Below, piece by piece: positions 42,956 through 52,939 of a stretch of DNA of 64,000 bases (positions within the stretch are counted from its first letter, which is position 1; each line of letters starts with the position of its first letter). The stretch is taken from the NCBI GenBank assembly GCA_027493405.1, contig JAOSKV010000046.1, positions 193,066-257,065 of the forward strand, in the 5' to 3' direction. The notes below the pieces were generated by a model that ran no database searches, had not been told where the DNA came from, and saw only the letters and a program-made list of their open reading frames with translations. The stretch comes from FEB-22 sp003105195. GTDB lineage: Bacteria > Pseudomonadota > Alphaproteobacteria > Rhizobiales > Xanthobacteraceae. Position numbers and translations under genes: made by a program.

Positions 42956-44886
42956 CGCTGATCGTCGGCGAGGAACGCCCGGATGCGCGCGCGCAGGCCG
43001 TTCGCGTCGAGGGCGAGCGCGGCGAGCACCTCGTCGTTGCGGCCCGAGGGGGGCACCTGCTCGAGCCCGATGGCGAGGCAGCGGGGCAGGGGCCGGACGT
43101 CGCTCCGGGCGAGCGCCGCGAGCACCATCTCGCCCTGTCCGCCGGCGCGGAAATGGTTGTCGAGCGTCACCAGCACCGGGCTTCGCGTGGCGAGGCCGGC
43201 GAGCCAGGCGGCGTCCACGCGGTTGAGCCAGGGCAGGCTCGCGACACCGAACGCAAGGCCGTCCGCGGCGAGCAGCTCCGCGGCGGCGAGGGCCTCGGCC
43301 ACCATGACGAGGCCGGCCGCCACGATGGTGCCGTCGCGGCCGGGCCGCAGCTCGACGCCGCATCCGAGCCGCGGGCGGTAGCCGGCGGGCAGCCGCGCCG
43401 CGGTCGCGTAGGGCACCGAGGCGAGCCGCAGGAAGCTCGGCCCCGCGTGCTCCTCGAGGCACCAGTCGAGCAGCGCGCCGACCTCCTCGGGACAGCACGG
43501 CTCGACCATCACGAGGTTCGGGATGCCGCCGACGGCCGAGATCTCGCGCACGCTCTGGTGCGAATGGCCGGGCCCCGCCGGCACGACGCCGGACAGGCCG
43601 CCGACATAGACGATCCGCGTTCCCTCGGTCGCATTGTTGTAGATCTGCTCGTTCGGGCGCGTGGAGAGGAAGCACGAGAACGAGTGCACGACCGGCGTGT
43701 AGCCGCCGAGCGCCAGGCCGCCGGCCTGGCTCACCATGTCCTGCTCGGCGATGCCGCACTCGATGAAGCGCTCGGGAAAGCGCTCCGCGAAGGGCATGAG
43801 CCCCATGTCGAGGACCAGGTCCGCGTCGAGCACGACCAGGTCCGGCCGGCGCGCGGCGGCCGCGAGCAGCGCGTCCGTATAAGCCGGAAAGAGCCGCGCC
43901 GGATTCGCGGCGGCCGGCGGGATTTCGGGCTTGCCGACATTCTCGACGCGGATCGGCATGGCGCCGAGCGCCGCGAGGCGCCGGCTGATGCGCGCCTCGA
44001 TCTCCTCCACGGCGCGCAGATATTCCTCGGCTTTCGGCGCGCCCGAGTGGAAGCGGAACATCTCGACGTCCGAGTCGATCGCGGTTCCCTCCATGAAGGA
44101 CACGCCCTTCCCCTTCACGGTATCCGCGATCACGACCTTCGGCCGATCCGTGACCCGGCGCAGATCCGCGAACAACGCCTCGAGCGCCGCGAGGTCGTGC
44201 CCGTCGACTCGCGCCACGTGCCAGCCGAAGGCGCGGAACTTGCCCTCCAGGTCGCCGAGGCTGGAGGTGCGCGCGACCGCGTAGTCGGACTGGAACTTGT
44301 TGTGGTCGACGATGACGGTGAGCTCGCCCAGGCGATCGTTGGCGGCCGACACCAGCGATTCCCAGATCTGGCCTTCCTGCAGCTCTCCGTCGCCCGTCAT
44401 GACGAAGACGCGGCGATCTCTGCCGGCGAGACGGTTGGCCCGCACCAGGCCCTTGCCCTTGGAGACGCCCATCCCGAGCGAGCCCGTATTGGCGACGAGG
44501 CCCGCGGTGCCGATGTCGGGATGGCCGGGCAGGCCGTCGAGCCGGCGCAGCCGATGCAGCTTGTCCTCGGGCAGGATGCCTTGCGCGATCAGCACCGCAT
44601 AGAGGCCCGGCGCATCGTGCCCTTTCGAGGAGAAGAACACGTCGCCGCGCCGCGGGTCGAGCTCCGCGAGATGGAGCAGGCTGACGATGTCCAGGGACGA
44701 GAAGGACGAGCCGATGTGTCCGGAGCCCGCCCGCGCGATCATGTAGAGGGTGTTGAGCCGCGCCATGTCGGCGTAGAGCGCGACCCGCTCGGCGAGCGGC
44801 CCGTTGAGCGCGCGCGCGCGCTGGAACTCGGCGCGCGGGACGTAGTACAGGCTGGTTTCGACGACATTGCCAATCAGATCGCCCAC
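42952..44886 (-). CDS. Transketolase (full length), in a polysaccharide locus
   Basis: A 644-residue thiamine diphosphate enzyme. I chose the GTG at 44886 (GAGGAG six bases upstream), which starts VGDLIGNVVETSLYYVPRAE. Visible motifs are GSGHIGSSFSS, GDGELQEGQIWES (TPP-binding GDG), VIVDHNKFQ, then the pyrimidine domain FIECGIAEQDMVSQAGG. Both halves are present in one chain. It moves two-carbon units between sugar phosphates. Its setting among nonulosonate and heptose-type genes suggests a dedicated precursor role rather than central metabolism. Its stop overlaps the KpsC/KpsS-like start. A noisy copy of its N-terminal part lies at 45640-46000. Confidence 0.9.
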   Translation of the reverse strand: MGDLIGNVVETSLYYVPRAEFQRARALNGPLAERVALYADMARLNTLYMIARAGSGHIGSSFSSLDIVSLLHLAELDPRRGDVFFSSKGHDAPGLYAVLIAQGILPEDKLHRLRRLDGLPGHPDIGTAGLVANTGSLGMGVSKGKGLVRANRLAGRDRRVFVMTGDGELQEGQIWESLVSAANDRLGELTVIVDHNKFQSDYAVARTSSLGDLEGKFRAFGWHVARVDGHDLAALEALFADLRRVTDRPKVVIADTVKGKGVSFMEGTAIDSDVEMFRFHSGAPKAEEYLRAVEEIEARISRRLAALGAMPIRVENVGKPEIPPAAANPARLFPAYTDALLAAAARRPDLVVLDADLVLDMGLMPFAERFPERFIECGIAEQDMVSQAGGLALGGYTPVVHSFSCFLSTRPNEQIYNNATEGTRIVYVGGLSGVVPAGPGHSHQSVREISAVGGIPNLVMVEPCCPEEVGALLDWCLEEHAGPSFLRLASVPYATAARLPAGYRPRLGCGVELRPGRDGTIVAAGLVMVAEALAAAELLAADGLAFGVASLPWLNRVDAAWLAGLATRSPVLVTLDNHFRAGGQGEMVLAALARSDVRPLPRCLAIGLEQVPPSGRNDEVLAALALDANGLRARIRAFLADDQR

Positions 44887-46286
44887 TCTCGGCTCCTCGG
44901 ATGTTCCGTCCTTCCGGGGCGGCGGCGAGGTCCGATCCTCGCGCACCTCGGCCGCTTCGGCGCGACCGCCGTGGGTCGACCCTTCGTTCCGGCGCGCTGG
45001 CCCTACCACGTTTCCCGCGACCGACCGAGGGGCTGCCGGCGGTGTCCGGGGGCGGGCGCGCGACCGGGCAGTGTCGGTGCATCAGGCGTGTGTGTCGCCC
45101 GGGGGTCGCAGCGGCCGCCGAGCATCTGCAGCTCCGCGGCACGCGTGGCGCCCGGAGGTTCACCCGCTTCACTCCCGACGCTCAGGAAGGGGGAGTGGAG
45201 CACCGAGATGCGCGGCCCGCTTGTGATCGCGGACCAGGCCGGGCGCGAGGCCCGGCCGCGTGGCAGCGGGTGTGAGGCGCCGCCTGCCGGCCCCTTGTGA
45301 TCGGGATCCGGCGCGCCTCTCGGCGCTCCACTGCGGTTCTTTCCGGCTCCCGAAAGCACCTCGGGGTCGAAGACGTTGTCGCCTGCCCTGTGAGCGGCTC
45401 GTTTTCCGCCCCCCGATCCTAGTATCGGGGTGGTGCCCGCATCGGCTGCCGCCCGGAGGCCCGGTGACCACCGGACCCGCGGGACCGCACCCTGCTCCAC
45501 CGAACGAGGTCACCGGTCGACGCCCCCAGCGAGCAGGAACAAGTGGCGCATGCTAACGCAGGACGAAAGAACAAAGCAAGAACAAAAATGCGCCGCGCCC
45601 GACGCGCGACTTGGACGGCCTGCTGCTACGCCATCTCCGTCCGAGGCGCAGCTTGTCCTCGCGCCGGGGCCCTGCGCGATCAGCATCGCATAGAGGCCCG
45701 GCGCGTCGTGCCCTTTCGAGCAGAAGAACGCGTCGCCACGCTGCGGCGGAGCTCCGCGAGATGGAACAGGCTGACGATATCCGGCGACGAGAAGGACGCG
45801 CCGATGTATCCGAAGCCGGCCCGCGCGATCATGTGGAGCGTGTCGGCTCGCGCCTATGTCCGCGTAGCAGGGGCCACCTCGGCCGGCGGGCCGTTGAGCG
45901 CGCGCACGCGACGGAACTCGGCACGCGGCGCAGCGTTCAGGCTGGTTTCGACGACATCCCGATCGGGTCGCCGACTCCCCGCGAAGCAACTCGACGCGCG
46001 CGCCGGGCAAATGCTATAGGCCGTCGCTGGCTGGTTGTGCAGCGGAGGGACCTGTCGAATCCGACATGCGTCCCCGCCTGCGCGCCGGCAATCACCACCG
46101 AGGGAGCGCGTTGCGACTCGTCACCGACCACCATGCGGGAAAGCAGGCGAGGGGCAAACCGGCGCCCGCCATGCGGCAGGCGGGTGGCGGGTCGAGAGAG
46201 GAGTGCCTCGTGGTGCGGCGGCATCGCGATTCGGAGTCCGCGCACGGTCGCTTGGTTTGGTGTTCGGCGGGCCGGCGGGGTCGGGC
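44887..46286. other. Gene-poor region with low-quality sequence
   Basis: No convincing gene. From 45010 to 45600 I see no coding pattern on either strand; a hairpin CCCCGAT-CCTAGT-ATCGGGG lies at 45411-45430. From 45640 to 46000 there is a noisy copy of the transketolase start. From 46020 to 46286 the sequence lacks a good frame. The region is probably a contig junction, so distance and order of the genes around it are uncertain. Confidence 0.6.
45640..46000 (-). pseudogene. Error-rich partial copy of the transketolase 5' part
   Basis: It follows about 44560-44900 in order and direction (GCGCGATCAGCATCGCATAG, CGTCGTGCCCTTTCGAG, GGTTTCGACGACAT), with frequent single-base changes and gaps. It covers the first 110 or so codons of the transketolase only. 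It has no usable frame and no promoter. As with the treY copy, a misplaced low-quality read is likelier than a gene duplicate. Confidence 0.7.
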
Positions 46287-47505
46287 ATGACCCTCGGCGA
46301 GGGTCGGCTGCCCCCCGCCGAGGTGCTGTCGCGGACGGGCACGCAGGCTGCGCGGGCCGCGAGCCGCGCGCATCCGCAGGCGGGACCGCAAGCCGCGGAA
46401 GGCGAACGACCGCTTCTGGTGTGGGACTGGGGCCGGCGCGGTGCCGGGCCCTTCATCACGCTGCAGCTGGTCCGACGATTGATCGCGCAAGGGTACGGCG
46501 ACCGCATTGTGCTCTCGCTGTCGGAGCAGAACGAGCTGATCGATGAGTTTCGCCGGCTCGGCGTTCCCGTGTCCTCGGTCCACACCTTCGACGGCCGTCC
46601 TTCGCTGGCCCATCTGGCGCGCATCTCGCTCTCGCTCGTGCGCCCGTTCCGGGAGCAGCTCGCCCGCTATCGTCCGACGACCGTGCTCGTGCCCATGCTG
46701 TTCGGTGCGGCGATGCCGCTGGCGCCGTTCGCGCGCTGGGCGGCGGATCGCCTGATCTTCGTGGTGCACGACGTGCATCCGCATCAGGGCGAGCGCACCT
46801 GGCTCGCGCAAGTCGTCGCGCAGAGATACCTGCTGCGCCTCGCGGATACCCTGGTGACCATCTCCCGGGCGACGCGCGAAGAGCTCGTCAAATGGCGGCC
46901 GAGCGTCGCCTCGCGCGTCGTCGTGGAGCCGCTCGCCGGCCTCTACGACAAGCTCAGTGGCCCCCGCACCTTCCCGCAGGGAAGGCGGTTGCGTTTTCTC
47001 GTCCCGGGGCGCCAGGTCCGCTACAAGGGCTACCACCGTCTCGCCCAGGCGCTGCGGCTGCTGGAGGGGGCGGATTTCGAGCTGACGGTGGTCGGCGATG
47101 GGCCCGAGCGCGCTCTCGTCGAAAAGACGTTCGGCGGATTGCCCAACGTGACGCTGCGCTCTGGCTGGGCGTCCGTCGGGGAGCATCGACGCCTGTTCGA
47201 CGATCACGATGTGCTGGTGTGCCCGTATGACGAAGGCAGCCAATCGGGGCTGATCGGCGATGCGCTGGCGAGGTCGATGCCGACTATCGTCACGCCGGTG
47301 GGAGCGCTGCCCGAGCAGATCGGCTTCGGAAGAGCCGGCTGGATCGCAGCCGACATGACCCCTCCTGCACTCGCCAGGGCTGATGACTGCGGTGGCGCGC
47401 GGCGAGGTCGACTACGCAACGTGCAGCAGCGGCTGCGGCACGATCCTCGATGAGGCGCGCGCGGCGAGCAATTGGCCGCGCACGCTGGGCCTTGCGCCGG
47501 TATAG
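46287..47505 (+). CDS. Glycosyltransferase family 4; one frameshift near the end
   Basis: A GT-B fold glycosyltransferase of about 405 residues. N-terminal part: RPLLVWDWGRRGAGPF, FVVHDVHPHQGERTW. The nucleotide-sugar half: GRQVRYKGYHRLAQAL, LTVVGDGPERALVEK, CPYDEGSQSGLIGDALARSMP, which is the EX7E-like region. The frame shifts near 47380; the corrected C-terminus GLMTAVARGEVDYATCSSGC ends at the TAG at 47503-47505. It likely adds a sugar to the lipid-linked glycan at the inner membrane. The upstream region is poor sequence, so the start ATG at 46287 is a best guess. Confidence 0.82.
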
Positions 47506-47627
47506 CTCGGATCGACGCTTTCGGCCGCCGCTCGGGCCTCATGCGCCCAGCGGGCTCCCGCCGGTGAGAGCCGGCGATCGCGACGACGGCCGAGATCTCG
47601 CTCCGTTGCGCCTTCCTGGCGCCGTTG

Positions 47628-48635
47628 TCATGCCTTCGGCACCAGCATCGCGTCGATCTCGCGCGCGATGCGCCGCGCCAGCACCGTGCGGCCATGCTGG
47701 TTGAGATGCTCGGTCGCGAGGTCCTCGGCGAAGAAGTCGCTAGATGGCAGCTCGGCCGAATAATCGCGCAGAGAGGCGACGGGCGCGAGCGCGGAGCGCA
47801 CGCACTCGATATTCGCCGCGAGCGCCTCGGTGAATTGCTCTCCGACAAGCTCGCGACCGGTCTCCACATTGATCGGCGTCACATAGAGCAGGGGCACGGC
47901 GCCGACGAGCCGGCAGAGCTCGGTCGCGCCGACCAGGTCGACAAGCTTGCGATGATTCTCGGTCAACGGATGCGTGTAGTGGTAGACGAAGATCTCGCGC
48001 TTTCGACGCTGCCTTACGGTTCCGTTCTCTGGATCGGTTGCGATGACGCGGCGGAACGCGCCGATCGTATCCAGCTCGCTCAAGGGATACCTCACAGCCG
48101 TGCGCTCGTAGCTTGCGTGCAGATCGTCGGACTTGCGCAAGTCCCAGAGCGGCGCGATGGGAAGGTCGGGATTCGACAGCCAAGCCTCGAGGATCCCGAG
48201 TTCCTGGTGCATCTCCCAGGCCGGGTTCAAGTCCCATTGCGGCGAGAAGGCACGCATGTTGACCGGCAGCACAACGAGGCGCGGCGGGTGCAGGCGCCGC
48301 ACCACCCGCATCAAGGCGCGCATGAGCGTGGGATTGAGAGCGGTGCGGCTGGCGACGTGGCAGCGTCGAGCGGGGAGAGCCTCGCAGATCATGCGGCCGA
48401 GCGTTCGCGTGTCGGTATCGTGCCGCGACACGCGCTCCATCACGCTGTCGCCGAACACCAGCACCTCGGGCGGCGTCTCCTGCGAGAGCGCAGCTATGAG
48501 CTCGGTCAAGAGGGGAAAGGGCTGACCGTCCGAGCCGGGATGCACCACGCCAGGACGCGCCGGGGCAGGTCCCGTGAGGCTTGCGCGCTCAGGAGAACCC
48601 GCCAATCGCGCCAAGAACATTGCCAACCTTCGCAA
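47628..48635 (-). CDS. SGNH/GDSL-hydrolase-like protein
   Basis: A 335-residue protein. EVLVFGDSVMERV fits the block I nucleophile motif of SGNH hydrolases (GDS), and TEHLNQHGRTVLARR near the end fits block V with its His. No signal peptide or membrane helix is certain (the start is MRRLAMFLARLAG). Relatives in glycan loci remove or transfer acetyl groups on polysaccharides. It is convergent with the GT4 gene and divergent from the KpsC/KpsS-like copy 2. Another ATG lies at residue 6. Confidence 0.68.
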   Translation of the reverse strand: MRRLAMFLARLAGSPERASLTGPAPARPGVVHPGSDGQPFPLLTELIAALSQETPPEVLVFGDSVMERVSRHDTDTRTLGRMICEALPARRCHVASRTALNPTLMRALMRVVRRLHPPRLVVLPVNMRAFSPQWDLNPAWEMHQELGILEAWLSNPDLPIAPLWDLRKSDDLHASYERTAVRYPLSELDTIGAFRRVIATDPENGTVRQRRKREIFVYHYTHPLTENHRKLVDLVGATELCRLVGAVPLLYVTPINVETGRELVGEQFTEALAANIECVRSALAPVASLRDYSAELPSSDFFAEDLATEHLNQHGRTVLARRIAREIDAMLVPKA

Positions 48636-48802
48636 GACGGTTGCTTTCCTCGGCTGCTTTCTTTGCGCGCCAGAGCTCTAGGCCAATGCGACAGTGGTAT
48701 CAACCTGCGCCTTCGTGGGGTTGCCAGCGCAGGTTCTGCGGTTTATGCCGCTATAGCCTTGGCATCCGCCGGGCATCTATCCTATTTTTTCCCGGGACGT
48801 GC

Positions 48803-50596
48803 ATGGCGGAACCATGGCTGAAGAGATTCGCACGTGAGGGCCTTGCCCGGATGGGCATCCGCAATCCACGCGCCTTATTGGGTGGGGCCGTGCGTCGGAT
48901 CGCGCGGACCTCGCCGATTGCCAAGGTGATCGAAGGACGGGGAAGCCCGTCGCACCTGCCGGACTGGCGTGCCATCATCGCGACCGACCAAGCGTTGTGG
49001 CGGGAGGCTCTTGCCAAGATCGCGGCCGGACCGCGCATTCTGATGGCGAGTTCGATCGGTGGTCATCCGCAGTTCACAGTGCTGGAAAGCGCACTCAATG
49101 TGAGCCTCACGTTGCGGGGCGCGTGCGTGGACACGCTCCTGTGCGACGCTGCCGTGCCCGCTTGCCAACGCGCGAAGATTGCCGGCATCGCGCCGGCCGC
49201 GCTGGTGCGCGGCGAACTCGATCGCGTCTTTTGTGACGGTTGTATCGCGACCGGGGAACTGGTGTTCACGATTCCGGGCCTCGAGCGGCTTGCCACCTCG
49301 CGCTTCCTCACTGAGGCGGAGCGGGTTCGAGCGCAGGAAATTGCATCGACGGTCCCGGCCGACGCGATTGGCAGCTACGAGCTTGATGGCGTTCCGATCG
49401 GCGAACACGCCAAGGCGGGGGCCCTGCGCTATTACGGGATCGGAGACCTCTCGCTCGAGCCGGATGGTGAGGGTGTATTGCGGCGATATCTCGAGGCGTC
49501 GTTGCTGACCGCTTTTGCAGTACGTAACCTCCTCGCCGAGCGCACCTATGACACCGTGGTTACCAATCACGGCATTTACACGCCGCACGGCATCGTCAAC
49601 ACGGTGGCGCGCGCGAAGCGCATCCGGACCGCATGCTGGAATCTTGCGTATCGGAAGCAATGCGCGATCTTCAGCCATGGCGACACTTATCATCATACGC
49701 TCTTGAACGAACCGACATCTGAGTGGGAGAGCTTTCCCTGGTCGGAGACGCACGAGGCCGACATCGTCGCCTATTTAAACAGCCGCCGCCACGGCAAGCG
49801 CGACTGGATCTGGTTCAACCGCGATGCCGACGAAGACATGGTAGGTTTCGCCCGGGCGACCGGCATCGACTGGTCGCGACCCGTGATAGGCATGCTCACA
49901 AACGTGGTCTGGGACGCCCAGCTCCACTATCCGGCAAACGCGTTTCCGACCATGCTCGACTGGGTGCACGAGACGGTGCGCTACTTTGCCGGGCGTCCGG
50001 ACCTGCAGCTATTGATCCGCGTGCATCCGGGCGAGCTCGCGCCGCCCGGCGGCAATACCGTGTCGCGTCAGCCCGCGGTCGAGGAGATCCGCAAGGCGTT
50101 TCCGGAGCTGCCGAAGAACATCTTCATCATCCCGCCCGAAAGCGGGATCTCGACCTACGCGGCCATGGGTCGGTGCGATTCCGTCATCATCTACGGCACC
50201 AAGACCGGCGTCGAATTGACCAGCGTCGGCATCCCTGTGATCGTTGCCGGCGAGGCCTGGATCCGCAACAAGGGCCTCACACTCGATGCGACCTCGGTCG
50301 AGCAGTATCGACAGATCCTCGGAACGCTGCCCCTTGGGCGGCGTATGGACGAGGCGACCGTGGCACGGGCGAGGCGCTACGCCTATCACTTCTTCTTTCG
50401 CCGCATGATTCCGCTGCCCTTCCTCCAGCATCGGGCCGATCGCTGGCCGCCCTTCACGATCGAGGCGCCGGAGGGCCTGCGCGAGTTCCTTCCCGGGCGC
50501 CATCCGGGGCTCGACGCGCTGTGCGACGGGATTTTGAAGGGCTCGCCGTTTGTCTATCGGGCCGAGGAGTTCGGGCTGCATGATCAGGCCGAGTAG
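48803..50596 (+). CDS. KpsC/KpsS-like surface carbohydrate protein, copy 2 (intact)
   Basis: A 597-residue intact paralogue of the gene at 41100-42955. The first 200 residues hold SSIGGHPQFTVLESAL and a Cys pair (CDAAVPAC, FCDGC). The centre has THGIYTPHGIVNTVARAKRI and HGDTYHHTLLNEP; the C-terminal half has TNVVWDAQLHYPANAF, IRVHPGEL and IIYGTKTGVELTSVGIPVI. The order recalls the capsule synthesis family (KpsC/KpsS), where such a C-terminal Gly/Glu region binds the nucleotide sugar. It overlaps the methyltransferase gene by 17 bp, so both belong to the export operon that follows. Confidence 0.78.
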   Translation: MAEPWLKRFAREGLARMGIRNPRALLGGAVRRIARTSPIAKVIEGRGSPSHLPDWRAIIATDQALWREALAKIAAGPRILMASSIGGHPQFTVLESALNVSLTLRGACVDTLLCDAAVPACQRAKIAGIAPAALVRGELDRVFCDGCIATGELVFTIPGLERLATSRFLTEAERVRAQEIASTVPADAIGSYELDGVPIGEHAKAGALRYYGIGDLSLEPDGEGVLRRYLEASLLTAFAVRNLLAERTYDTVVTNHGIYTPHGIVNTVARAKRIRTACWNLAYRKQCAIFSHGDTYHHTLLNEPTSEWESFPWSETHEADIVAYLNSRRHGKRDWIWFNRDADEDMVGFARATGIDWSRPVIGMLTNVVWDAQLHYPANAFPTMLDWVHETVRYFAGRPDLQLLIRVHPGELAPPGGNTVSRQPAVEEIRKAFPELPKNIFIIPPESGISTYAAMGRCDSVIIYGTKTGVELTSVGIPVIVAGEAWIRNKGLTLDATSVEQYRQILGTLPLGRRMDEATVARARRYAYHFFFRRMIPLPFLQHRADRWPPFTIEAPEGLREFLPGRHPGLDALCDGILKGSPFVYRAEEFGLHDQAE

Positions 50597-51509
50597 CATC
50601 GTCTTCCGTGCCGGCCTTCTCGCGCGTCAGCTGTTCCAGTCGCGCGACATCGTCGCGAACGCGAAACAGGCGGCGGGAAGCATGAGCCTGATCGACCGCT
50701 ACCTCGCGGGCGGTCGGGTGCCCTGGTCGCCCGGCTACTCGAAGTACAAGAATGTCATCATGCGCGAGGCATTGCGCGACTCCACGATGATGGCGCGCTT
50801 TGCCGAGGGTCGGCCGCTGCCGGCGGGCTATGGCACGCACATCGACGAGCGCATTGTCGAATGTCCCTGGGCATTGGCCACGCTCGGCGTCGGGACATCG
50901 CGCGTGCTGGACGCTGGTTCTGTGCTGAACGCGCCGTTCCTGCTCGAGCAGCCGCAACTCAAGGGGCGTCCATTGGTGATCTATTCGCTCGAGATCGATC
51001 ACCTGCAACTCGATCCGAATCTCTCCTACCTGCATGGCGACTTCCGCGAGCCGATCCTGCGCGACGAGATCTTCGAGGCGATCGTTTGCATCAGCACCCT
51101 CGAGCATGTGGGTATGTGGCCGATTCCAAAGCCGCCCGTCGCCGAGAACCTCGCCAAGCCCCAGCCGCAGAAGGATCTTACCGCCTACCGTGGCGCACTG
51201 GCGGTGTTCAGCCGGCTCTTGAAGCCGGGCGGCCGGCTTCTTCTCACGCTTCCCTTCGGCGTGCCGGAGGACCATGACTGGCTGCAGATCTTCGATGCCG
51301 CCAAGATCGCGGACGTCAAGGCGGCCTTCGGGGGCGAGACGATCAGCGAGACCTATTATCGGCATTCGCTCCAGGGCTGGAATACGGCCAGCGCCGAAGA
51401 ATGCGCGCATCTGCGCTACTTCAACATCGTGAAGACGCCGCAGTTCGATGCGGACAAGGCGGCGGCCGCTCGCGCGGTCGTCTGCCTCGAGCTGAGGCGC
51501 CCGGCATGA
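50580..51509 (+). CDS. SAM-dependent methyltransferase-like protein
   Basis: A 309-residue protein from the ATG at 50580, inside the preceding gene's last codons. RVLDAGSVLN (SAM-binding loop), then ICISTLEHVG-like acidic strand and LLKPGGRLLLTLPFGVPED are class I methyltransferase motifs. The first 70 residues look like a helical lid. The Asp/Gly loop is GSVLN instead of GxGxG, so binding may differ. The stop overlaps the following glycosyltransferase start (ATGA at 51506-51509). It probably methylates a sugar or chain end. Confidence 0.75.
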   Translation: MIRPSSIVFRAGLLARQLFQSRDIVANAKQAAGSMSLIDRYLAGGRVPWSPGYSKYKNVIMREALRDSTMMARFAEGRPLPAGYGTHIDERIVECPWALATLGVGTSRVLDAGSVLNAPFLLEQPQLKGRPLVIYSLEIDHLQLDPNLSYLHGDFREPILRDEIFEAIVCISTLEHVGMWPIPKPPVAENLAKPQPQKDLTAYRGALAVFSRLLKPGGRLLLTLPFGVPEDHDWLQIFDAAKIADVKAAFGGETISETYYRHSLQGWNTASAEECAHLRYFNIVKTPQFDADKAAAARAVVCLELRRPA

Positions 51510-52920
51510 CGGCGGCGCAGCCGTTCTCCTTCGCGATCGACGCCCAGATCTCGCCGACGGTTCCGGGCGGGACCGAGACCGCACTGCTCGCATTGTTGCA
51601 TGCGTTGCGCAATCATCCCGGCGGGGAACGCATCGTCGTCCTCGGCCTGAAGGGACACAGCGAGGCGTTGCGGCCCTTTCTCGGGCCGCAGATGGAACTC
51701 GTCGAGTACCCGAAGCATTATCGCTGGTATGTCCCCGGGGAGGCGGACCGGAGACGGCTTGGTCCCTTCTGGCAAAAGGCAGAGCGACTTGTCGGCCCCC
51801 TTGGCGGAACGGTGTAGAGGGGGTGGCTACCTGCACGGGCGCTACGCCCACGGCCAGCCGCTGTCGCCAAGGGCGCGCGCGCTGCAGCGCGTCATGGGGC
51901 CGTTCGGCTTGGCTGCCGCCGTCGGCTACCGGATTTATCATGGCCTGCGTTACGGGCCACCCGAAGCGCTGAGCGTCGCGCAGAATGAGGCCTTCCTGCG
52001 CCCTCTCGCCGTCGCCGGGGTGCACTTTCCTTATCCGCTGCACTTCGAGACGCGCCTGCCCTTCGTCTATGAGCCTTGGGGGTTGCCACACCGCCATATG
52101 CCGGAGGCCTTCCGGCCCGGAGAGCCGGAATGGGTCGACGCGCTGATGCGGAAGGGCTGCGAGCGTGCGGCGATGATCGTTACGGCGACGCGCTGGGTGA
52201 AGCGCGATATTGTGGGCGCCTTTGGCGTCCCGCCGAGCAAGATCGCAGTGATTCCGCGGTTGCCGCCACCCCCTGAGCGGGTCGACACCGGCGATCCGGC
52301 CGATGCGCTTGGCGATGTGCCGGAGCGCTTCGCCCTGTTCCCGGCGATGACCTGGCCCACCAAGAACCACGTCGGCCTCGTACGCGCGCTCGCTCAGCTG
52401 CGCGACGAGACAGGCCACCGTCTCCACCTCGTCTGCACCGGGCGTACCGACACACCGCAGTTACGAGGTGATCCGCGCGGAGATCGCGCGGCTCGGGCTC
52501 CGTGAGCAGGTGCGCTTTCTCGGGCGCGTATCCTCGATCCGCCTCGACAAGCTGTTCCGCAAGGCCCTGTTCGCCGTGCATCCGTCGAAGTTCGAGGGAT
52601 TGGGCCTGCCGGTGGTCGAGGCCTTTCAGCGCGGCGCCCCGGTGCTGGCGTCGACCGCGGCGTGCATCCCCGAGGTCGTGGGCGATGCGGCCCTGACCTT
52701 CGATCCCGACGACGTCGGGGCGATCGCGGCGGCACTGCGGCGCGCCATCGAGGAGCCGGAACTGCTCGCCGACCTCCGGCGCCGCGGCCCTGCACGTCTG
52801 GCGACCTTCTTTCCGTCTCCCGAGAGATTGGCGCGGATGTTCACGACGGTCTATAGGAAGGCCGCAGGCGCGCCGCTCGACGCGGAGGGCGAGGAGCTCC
52901 TCGCGGAGATGACGGCCTGA
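51506..52920 (+). CDS. Glycosyltransferase family 4; two frameshifts
   Basis: The joined frames give about 470 residues. Start: FAIDAQISPTVPGGTETALLALL, a typical GT4 opening. Middle: RAAMIVTATRWVKRDIVGAFGV, FALFPAMTWPTKNHVGLVRAL. End: FLGRVSSIRLDKLFRKA and FEGLGLPVVEAFQRGAPVLA, which carries the EX7E motif (EGLGLPVVE). Breaks lie near 51810 and 52463. The motif set is complete, so consensus error is likely. It sits between the methyltransferase and the Wzm exporter gene. Confidence 0.82.
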
Positions 52921-52939
52921 GCCGCAGGACATCGCAAGC

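Noticed and set aside
45411..45430. Rho-independent terminator
   Set aside because: The 7-bp stem CCCCGAT/ATCGGGG has no T run and follows no gene.
45003..45513. Possible 114-165 residue genes on the minus strand
   Set aside because: Composition is not protein-like, there is no ribosome site, and the region is low quality.
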